A DNA stretch of 31,069 nucleotides from an uncultured Clostridia bacterium (lineage in GTDB: Bacteria > Bacillota > Clostridia > Christensenellales > Aristaeellaceae): contig CALVTV010000027.1 of assembly GCA_944363005.1 (NCBI GenBank), positions 1-31,069 on the forward strand, in the 5' to 3' direction. Within the stretch, counting starts at the first letter, position 1. Each line of letters opens with the position of its first letter. A model generated the notes under the pieces. That model saw nothing but the letters and a program-made list of their open reading frames with translations. It was not told the DNA's origin and did not search any database. Positions 28,722 to 31,069 of the stretch are shown here, in pieces. The position numbers and the translations under genes were made by a program.

Positions 28722-31069
28722 ATGGCAAAGCCCAACGACGCCGACCGGCGAAAAAAGAAACCGAAGACGAATAGAACGCTCTCTCCTGCGGAGGATTTCA
28801 CGCAGGAAGGCGCCTCGGATACAACGCAGCTTCTCCCCCCGATTTCACAGTCCCGCGAGGATGAGGACCCGCCCGTGCGCGAGCGTTCGTCCCGAAGGAC
28901 GCATCCGCGCACACTCTCCATCTTCAAACCCCGTACAAAAAACCCGAATTTTGCACTCAGCGTGGTCATTTCGACCTTCCGGCTGTTGGCGATCGTGTTC
29001 GTCTGCGCCGGGTTGGCCGGTCTTGGCGCGTTGGTAGGCATTGCCAAAGCGTACGTGGATACCGCGCCAACCCTCGACCTGGCCGCGCTCAGCGCGCAGG
29101 ACAAGACCTCGTTCATCTACGACAGCGAGGGCAATCTGATCACCGACTACAAGGGAACCGAGGATCGCATCATGGTTTCCATTTCGGAGATCCCCAAGGC
29201 CCTGCAAAACGCATTCGTCGCCGTCGAAGACGCCCGCTTTTACGAACACAACGGCGTGGACGTCAAGCGCATCGTGGGCGCGCTGGTTTCCAACCTGACG
29301 ACCGGCTCTTCTCAGGGCGGTTCCACCATCACCCAGCAGCTCATCAAAAACACCATGCTCTCCAACGAGTACTCCTACAAGCGCAAATTGCAGGAAGCCT
29401 ACCTGGCCATGGAGCTGGAAACGCGCTACACGAAGGACCAAATCCTTGAAAACTACCTCAACACGATCTTCCTGGGCGGCAACTATTACGGCGTCAAGGT
29501 TGCGGCCTATGGCTACTTCGGCAAGGAGCTGAGCGAGCTCACCCTGCGCGAATGCGCCATGCTCGCGGGCTTGACCCGCAGCCCGAACTACTACAACCCC
29601 CGCCGCAATTTCTACTCGCGCAATACGGAGGGGAGCAACACCGCGGACATCACCAACAACCGCACCGACTACGTGCTGCGTCAGATGATTGAAAACGGCA
29701 TGATCACCACGCAGGAATACCAGGCCGCGCTCGATCCCTCCACGGCGACGGTGCTGGAGACCTCGCCGGCTTCCAGCGACCTTTACCCCTATACGCACTA
29801 CGTGGAATACGCCATTTCGGACGTGGTGGACACGTTCCTCGACCTCAACGGCCTGGAGGACACCTCCGCCAACCGCTACGCGATGGAAAACGAGCTGCGC
29901 ACCGGCGGCTACAGCGTCTACCTCTGCCTGGATACCGAAATTCAGACGATCGCGGAAGACACGCTGGCCACCTGGGACGACTATCCCCGCCTGCGCGATC
30001 CGTCCGACAAGGTCTATCAGTCGCGCAATGCGGACGGCACCTACACCGAGATCGAGCAGCCGCAGGCCGCCGCGTGCGTCTTTGACTACCGCACGGGCGA
30101 GCTCAAGGCGATCGTCGGCGGGCGCTACAAGCCCACCGCGCGCAAGACGCTCAACCGCGCCAGCGACATGAACATGCCCGTCGGTTCCTCCATTAAGGCG
30201 TTGACGGTCTACGCCCCGGCCATCGACCTGGGCGCCTCCCCGGCCTCCATCGCCTACAACATGCCTGTGCCGATTGCCGGCTGGAAGGACAGCAACGGCA
30301 ACGACTCCTGGCCGCAGAACTACGGCGGCGGCGGATATAAGGGGCCGCAGAGCTTCCGCTCCGCGCTGCGCAATTCCTACAACACCTCCGCCGCGCAGAT
30401 TCTCATGACGTATGTCGGAGTCGATCGCGCGGTTGAATACCTGCACCTGCTCGGCGTGGACGACAGCCACATCAACGCCGACCCGTTCGGCCTGGCGCTC
30501 GGTTCCTCGGGCATCACGCCGGTGCAGATGGCCGTCGCCTACGGCACCATCGCCAACAAGGGCGTCTACCAGCAGCCGCTCTCCTTCTCCGTCATTCTCG
30601 ACAACAATGGCAACGTCGTCGTCGATATGCACCAGCAGCAGGAGCGCCATCAGGTGTTCAAGCCCTCCACCGCCTATCTGGTGGTGGATATGCTCAAGGA
30701 AGCCGTGCAAAGCGGTACGGCCACCCGCGCGAAGATTTCCTCGCAGGTCGTCGCCGGCAAGACGGGCACCAACTCCGACAGCAAGGGCGTGTTCTTCGTG
30801 GGCATGACGGGTTGGTATTCCGGCGCCGTCTGGATTGGCCATGACAATTACAAGGCGCTCTCCTCCAAGGCAACGGGCGGCAATTCCGCCGCGCCGCTGT
30901 GGCAGGCCTTTATGGAGAAGATTCACAAGGCGAAAAATCTCGATTCCCGCGAGATCATCGACGGCACGCCGGCGGACTATGGACTTGTTCGCGTGACCAC
31001 CTGCGGCGTCAGCGGCCAGTTGGCCACGGATGCCTGCTACAACGACGTGAACGGCTACAAGACGATCAC
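28722..31069 (+). CDS. Class A penicillin-binding protein (partial, runs off window end)
   Basis: 782 codons are visible with no stop. A Lys/Arg-rich disordered cytoplasmic head of about 85 residues precedes one membrane helix (about 90-112). The glycosyltransferase (GT51) domain shows EDARFYEHNGVD (catalytic Glu169), GGSTITQQLIKN and RKLQEAYLAMELE. The transpeptidase domain shows SSIK at 489-492 (nucleophile Ser489), SYN at 552-554 and KTG at 680-682. It polymerises and cross-links peptidoglycan outside the membrane. The ATG has GGAGG upstream. The reverse strand over this gene also reads open for 693 codons, but that is only a codon-bias shadow. The C-terminal end is outside the window. Confidence 0.95.
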   Translation, partial: MAKPNDADRRKKKPKTNRTLSPAEDFTQEGASDTTQLLPPISQSREDEDPPVRERSSRRTHPRTLSIFKPRTKNPNFALSVVISTFRLLAIVFVCAGLAGLGALVGIAKAYVDTAPTLDLAALSAQDKTSFIYDSEGNLITDYKGTEDRIMVSISEIPKALQNAFVAVEDARFYEHNGVDVKRIVGALVSNLTTGSSQGGSTITQQLIKNTMLSNEYSYKRKLQEAYLAMELETRYTKDQILENYLNTIFLGGNYYGVKVAAYGYFGKELSELTLRECAMLAGLTRSPNYYNPRRNFYSRNTEGSNTADITNNRTDYVLRQMIENGMITTQEYQAALDPSTATVLETSPASSDLYPYTHYVEYAISDVVDTFLDLNGLEDTSANRYAMENELRTGGYSVYLCLDTEIQTIAEDTLATWDDYPRLRDPSDKVYQSRNADGTYTEIEQPQAAACVFDYRTGELKAIVGGRYKPTARKTLNRASDMNMPVGSSIKALTVYAPAIDLGASPASIAYNMPVPIAGWKDSNGNDSWPQNYGGGGYKGPQSFRSALRNSYNTSAAQILMTYVGVDRAVEYLHLLGVDDSHINADPFGLALGSSGITPVQMAVAYGTIANKGVYQQPLSFSVILDNNGNVVVDMHQQQERHQVFKPSTAYLVVDMLKEAVQSGTATRAKISSQVVAGKTGTNSDSKGVFFVGMTGWYSGAVWIGHDNYKALSSKATGGNSAAPLWQAFMEKIHKAKNLDSREIIDGTPADYGLVRVTTCGVSGQLATDACYNDVNGYKTI

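Noticed and set aside
28845..30926. 693-codon open frame on the minus strand
   Set aside because: It is the antisense shadow of a clear class A penicillin-binding protein with all catalytic motifs on the plus strand.

Overview
This is a gene-dense, GC-rich chromosomal stretch from a spore-forming member of the Clostridia (Bacillota). Four sporulation genes place it there: spo0A, the spoIIGA-sigE pair and yunB. Supporting this are a Gram-positive-type DnaK, a cysteine T-box leader on cysS, a VanW-family protein and strong GGAGG ribosome binding sites. A choloylglycine-hydrolase family enzyme and the general style suggest a gut commensal, perhaps near Christensenellales or Oscillospiraceae; that is inference. 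There is no rRNA, CRISPR array, insertion sequence or phage gene.

Layout. (a) 1-5925: a partial secreted repeat protein at the edge; a BTAD (SARP-like) regulator with a degenerate GGDEF-like end; then a tightly overlapped operon, all on the minus strand, of four small single-span pseudopilin-like proteins, a PilC/GspF-like membrane protein and a secreted transglutaminase-like protein. No pilus ATPase or prepilin peptidase is present. (b) 6216-6478: a tRNA-Gln/tRNA-Glu pair with a consensus promoter and a strong terminator. (c) 6533-13267: the operon tilS-hpt-ftsH-PHP phosphoesterase-vanW-ridA. (d) 13312-17266: site-2 protease-scpA-scpB-mscL, followed by a polytopic membrane protein. (e) 17404-19021: spoIIGA-sigE. 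(f) 19071-20832: cysS under a T-box riboswitch. (g) 20896-22970: a 41-residue membrane peptide and a lone dnaK. (h) 23052-25738, plus strand: an ECF sigma factor with an apparent autoregulated promoter, its likely membrane anti-sigma partner and a choloylglycine-hydrolase-family enzyme. (i) 25742-31069: an ArsC/Spx-like protein, spo0A, a UPF0489 (peptide-arginase-like) protein, yunB and a partial class A penicillin-binding protein.

How they work together. Spo0A would switch on spoIIG: a consensus 0A box lies about 80 bases upstream of the inferred spoIIGA start, with a near match at the -35 position. SpoIIGA then processes pro-SigE. yunB belongs to a late sporulation family. ScpA and ScpB act with SMC in chromosome organisation. 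TilS, Hpt and FtsH form a very widely conserved housekeeping trio. The first 6 kb is the most unusual part. A minimal pilus-like assembly operon, a BTAD regulator and a repeat-rich secreted protein lie together. The secreted protein's promoter carries direct repeats upstream of a perfect -10 box, in the geometry known for SARP-activated promoters. This could be one regulated cell-surface system.
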